A stretch of DNA of 64,000 bases, taken from contig OY288261.1 of assembly GCA_958450325.1 (NCBI GenBank), positions 13,133,277 to 13,197,276 of the forward strand, in the 5' to 3' direction. Below, piece by piece: positions 60,380 to 64,000 of the stretch (position 1 is its first letter; each line of letters begins with the position of its first letter). The position numbers and the translations under genes were made by a program. The stretch is from Agrostemma githago. Lineage: Eukaryota; Streptophyta; Magnoliopsida; Caryophyllales; Caryophyllaceae. The notes beneath the pieces were generated by a model. It was not told the origin of the DNA, ran no database searches, and worked only from the letters and a program-made list of their open reading frames with translations.

Positions 60380-61380
60380 TTACCAAGCGGGTTCCAACTC
60401 ACCGGCGTACTCCCAAACTCCTATTCCCCCTGATTCGTTCAGTCGGAATTTACCGGGACCTAAAGGTAGGTCCCAATTGTGACAGTTATAAATATTGGTA
60501 CGGTATATGTTGGGGACTATTAGAGCACGGTCATGGCAAATAGAGACGAGGCGATGGTCAGGTACATTAAAGATCCAAGTCGGGAGGTAGGCCTCGTCAA
60601 GCCAGACACGATTGTCATGTGGGATAAGATGGTCGGTCGCATAACCCAAGTTTTTCGCGATTAAAGTCACAAGACCACCACAGTCTACGGAGGGGCGTTG
60701 GGCAACAATAATTTGATGAAAGTGTAACGCCACGACAATAGGTAGGTCAAGGGGTTAGGGTTACCGAGTAAAGAGTCGGAAATCAATTGTAGGACACACA
60801 CACTGAGATTAATGATATTGTCGGCAGATGGTATCAAGCAAAGGGAAAGTATCTCGGTGAAGTAACGAATAGAATGGTTACGGATTTCAGGGGTAAAATT
60901 TGAATTGGGTTCGAAATCTCGTTGTTCTGGCGCTATGCACCTCCACAAGTCTCTCCTAGTCGTACTAGCTTGTACATCCCTTAAAGGTTCACTAACTCCG
61001 GTACCCGATGTGGGTAGACCTAGGGCTAGGCCGAATTCGGAAACAGTTAAATAGGGATTTCTACCGAACAATGTAAATTTGAACTCTCTTGGTGTGGTCG
61101 AGTTATCGATAGTAAAAGTACCTAAGAATTCACATGCAAGGTTTTTATATGTTCAAGGTACGTAACTTAGGAGTCCGCTAGTTCCGGTCCTTGACGATAA
61201 CTCTCTAATATCGTCCTCTATTCCTAGAATTTCTATTGTGAACGGACAAGGCCACCTTGTGCTATGAAAGGTCTTTTCAGAGAAGGTTCGAGCTAGGGTT
61301 GTATTAGGACAAGGTAAAAGTTTTGGCTTAGAAGACTTACTAGAAGATGAACATTTAGAAGGTTTAGAAGTCGAAGCCAT
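60380..61380 (-). pseudogene. Athila env-like ORF, interrupted
   Basis: Lies between pol and the 3' LTR, where Athila-type elements carry their envelope-like ORF (related to the putative plant transposon protein domain). It begins MASTSKPSKCSSSSKSSKP at 61380 and has FHSTRWPCPFTIEILGI, then a stop at 61153. The same product continues as GRNPYLTVSEFGLALGLP and RYFTEILSLCLIPSADNIIN (61071-60685). It then shifts frame near 60700 to LVTLIAKNLGYATDHLIP and ends EYAGELEPAW at 60380. I see no clear signal peptide or membrane span in the remnant. Whether the protein was ever a real envelope is unproven in this family. Confidence 0.7.
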
Positions 61381-62294
61381 ACCTTGTTTACGTGTAGCTC
61401 GTTAAGCTCTTGTCTCCATAATAATATGCTTGCAAGAAAAATCCCGAAACTTTTAGCTTTTCCTTCTTCAAAAACCCAAAATAAATCACCAAGGATGGAG
61501 ATGAAGTTATGAATGGAGGTTGGGGTGTATGGAAAGTGGTTTAATGATGTTATGATGGGTGAAAGGGTGAAATGAAGAGTGAGGTGAAAAAGGTGGTATA
61601 AATAAGGGTGGATGAGAGGGAAATGAAAAGTTTTAAAGTGATTGGTAAAAATTTGGTGTAAAATTTTTTGGAGGGAAAGTTATGTGGGGTAAATATGAAG
61701 GAGGGAATTGAAAACGTAGTGAGTAAAGGTGTAGGTGATCCGGCCAAGCTCATATCGCCGAGTGAAATTTCACCCGGTCGGGCAACATCGGGTGAAATTT
61801 CACCCGATGGTATTTCGTCGTGAAAATCATTTTTGCCAACTTTTTCTCACCGGGTGAAATTTCACCCTGTGAAAATCTCACCGGGCGGAATTTCGCCCGG
61901 TGGTATCTTCTTCAATTCCGGCAAATCTGGCAACTTTTCCGTAGGGCGAAGTTTCGCCCGGTCGAGTCTCACCGGGCGAAGTTTCGCCCGGCGGTCTTCT
62001 TTGCTGCGTTTTTCCGCCTTGCATTTCATGGCTCTTCAATAATCACCTAGAGATTCAAATATTGAATCGACTCACATTAATCAATATCTCCCACAAACAT
62101 GCTTGTGGTCTTCAAATAAGCTCCATAACTTCTCCAAAAGCTTGATGATCATCCAAATAAATGCTCCATGGTGAAATCCAATTTCAACCATTCTTTTCAA
62201 GCTAACAAAACTATTAAACTCAAAGAAATATGATACATATATACAAGGTGGTTGTTGAGGATACCACCAAACCTACATCAATTTCGAGAGGCGG
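61381..62294 (-). mobile_element. Athila element C: spacer between pol and the env-like ORF
   Basis: Non-coding. Contains a second palindrome cluster (61755-62005). A TATA-like or start signal for the env-like ORF cannot be picked out with confidence. Confidence 0.6.
61755..62005. repeat. Internal palindrome cluster in element C
   Basis: Units cgagtgaaatttcacccgg, cgggtgaaatttcaccc, cgggcggaatttcgcccgg and cgggcgaagtttcgcccgg, about six in 250 bp. They are the same kind as in the LTR but lie outside it. Confidence 0.88.
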
Positions 62295-64000
62295 TTAAAC
62301 AACGCTCCCCAATGGGAGCTCACCAAACTTCTCGGTAGCAAAGGTCTCACGAACGTGACCGGGATGATAAATCTTCAACCGTTGACCATTAACCATAAAT
62401 TTCCCGGTTTCCGGGCTAGATATCTCTATTGAACCATATGGTTGCACCTTAGTCACTTCGAATGGACCCGACCATTTTGATTTCAACTTACCGGGGAAAA
62501 GCTTAAAGCGAGAGTTGAAGAGTAATACCTTATCACCAACGGAGAAGTCCTTTCGAAGTATTCGAGAATCGTGCCATTGGCGAATTCGTTCCTTTTAAAT
62601 CTTCGAATTTTCGTAGGCTTCAAGTCTTAGTTCTTCCACTTCTTGTAGTTGGAGAAGGCGATTATCTCCTACAACACTCTCATCAAAGTTTAGCTCTTTG
62701 ATTGCCCATTTGGCTTTGTGTTCTAATTCCACCGGTAAATGGCAAGCTTTACCATACACAAGACGATAAGGAGTGGTTCCAATCGGCGCATTGTAAGCCG
62801 TTCTCAATGCCCAAAGGGCGTCATTTAATTTCAATGACCAATCCTTTCAGTGTGTATTTACAACTTTCTCAAAAATTTCCTTGATTTGACGGTTGGAGAT
62901 CTCGGCTTTCCCATTTGCTTGAGGGTGGTAGGCTAGGGACATCTTGTGAGTGATACCATACTTCCTAAGAAGGTGTTCAAAGGTATCTTTCCTAAAATGA
63001 GAGCCTCCATCACTAATTATGGCTCTAGGCATACCAAATCTCGGGAAGATTACATTCTTGAAAAGCTTGATTACAACCTTGGAGTCATTGGTAGGGGAAG
63101 CTACGGCCTCGATCCATTTTGAGACATAATCAACCGCGACTAGAATGTAATTATTACCAAAAGAGGATGTGAACGGACCCATAAAATTAATGCCCCAAAC
63201 ATCGAACAATTCAATCTCCAAGATAGGTTGAAGGGGCATCTAATTTCTTCTTGTTATATTGCCACTTCTTTGGCATGCGTCACATGTGAGAATGAAAGCT
63301 CGAATGTCTTTGAACATGGAAGGCCACCAAAACCCGCTTTGGAGAACCTTGGCAATTGTCTTTTGGTTGACCAAGTGTCCACCATAAGATGTCAAGTGAA
63401 GGTGCTTCACAATATTATATCCTTCTTCGGCCGTAACACATCGTCGGTAAATTCCATCTACACAACGGCAAATAAATAAGGCTCGTCCGATTAATAGCGT
63501 CGGGCTTCATAACGTAGTTTCTTCCTCTCTTGCTTGGAATAATCGTCCGGAATATAATGAGATACTAAGAAATTGACGATATCGACATACCAAGGTGTAA
63601 TAGTTTCAATGGCCATCAAGGCCTCATCTCTCATTGCTTCATTGATGGGAATACCATCTTCTTCTTTGCTTTCTTTTCCAACCGTTAGTCTACTAAGATG
63701 ATCCGCTACCAAGTTCTCCGATCCGGCTTTATCTTTAATCTCAATATCAAATTCTTGTAAAAGGAGGACCCACCGAAAGAGTCGGGATTTTGTCTCCTTT
63801 TTAGCCATGATTTATCAATCGCCGCATGATCGGTATGAATAATGACTTTGGAACCGGTAACATAATTTCCGAATTTCTCCATGGCATAGACAACGGCAAG
63901 CATCTCTTTTTCGTTTGTTGTATACCTCGATTGGGCTTCATCTAGTGTTTTGCTTGCATAATAAATCACATGTAGCTTCTTATCAACCCGTTGTCCTAGA
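62295..64000 (-). pseudogene. Athila-type pol (RNase H to integrase), degenerate, partial
   Basis: From the right edge the minus strand encodes RNase H (YYASKTLDEAQSRYTTNEKE, VIIHTDHAA, then EFDIEIKDKAGSENLVADHL). The integrase zinc finger follows (His pair near 63410, CDAC near 63275). The integrase core has WGINFMGPF, VAVDYVSKWIEAVA, MPRAIISDGGSHF and YHPQANGKAE. The end has WALRTAYNAPIGTTPYRLVY and FEVTKVQPYGSIEISSPETG, stopping at 62295. Damage includes a frameshift near 63815, a stop at 63491, a frameshift near 63450 and stops near 63240, at 62847 and at 62595. RT, protease, gag and the 5' LTR lie beyond the window. Confidence 0.9.

Overview
This window is plant nuclear DNA, almost certainly from a eudicot with a repeat-rich genome. 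The reasons are Ty3/gypsy Athila-type and Tat/Ogre-type elements, Ty1/copia remnants, an L1-type LINE, a CACTA transposon, hAT and Stowaway-like MITEs, and a piece of chloroplast rpoB-rpoC1 embedded in the transposon mosaic. I see no intact host protein-coding gene and no intact autonomous transposon. The species cannot be named from the sequence. Lineage names below are inferred from primer-binding sites, motifs and domain order, not from a database search.

Layout. 1-7626: 3' end and 3' LTR of a coding-poor Tat-like element (X1); the LTR is split by a truncated Athila-like piece (A). 7627-9251: a hAT MITE with a tRNA-like promoter, then the PBS and 5' LTR of a minus-strand Athila-like element (D). 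9252-9976: LINE reverse-transcriptase fragment. 9977-10769: chloroplast insert. 10770-12569: truncated second X LTR. 12570-16722: decayed copia element I. 16723-18259: unclassified DNA with two Stowaway-like MITEs and a hAT end. 18260-36304: non-autonomous Tat-like element Y. It has a 5' LTR damaged by Athila-like piece B, a PBS, a leader carrying a CACTA transposon with a captured gene fragment, a short gag, antisense ORFs, two tandem arrays and a 3' LTR. 36305-49590: minus-strand Tat/Ogre relative Z, whose integrase is split by a 10-kb non-coding LTR element with 3.5-kb LTRs and a perfect 5-bp target duplication. 49637-52239: a direct repeat, a TA microsatellite and an unrecognised coding fragment. 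52646-57097: copia element II with a 1.35-kb TRIM-like element inside it. 57098-64000: 3' LTR, env-like ORF and degenerate pol of Athila-like element C on the minus strand, running off the window.

How it fits together. These are nested insertions rather than cooperating genes. The relative order can be read from the breaks: TRIM and Athila C are younger than copia II, the 10-kb LTR element is younger than Z, and the CACTA is younger than Y. The most unusual signals are the antisense ORFs shared by Y and Z, the captured plant gene in the CACTA, the palindrome arrays in the Athila-type LTRs, the Pol III-like promoter inside a hAT MITE, and the hairpin-forming 39-bp array in Y.
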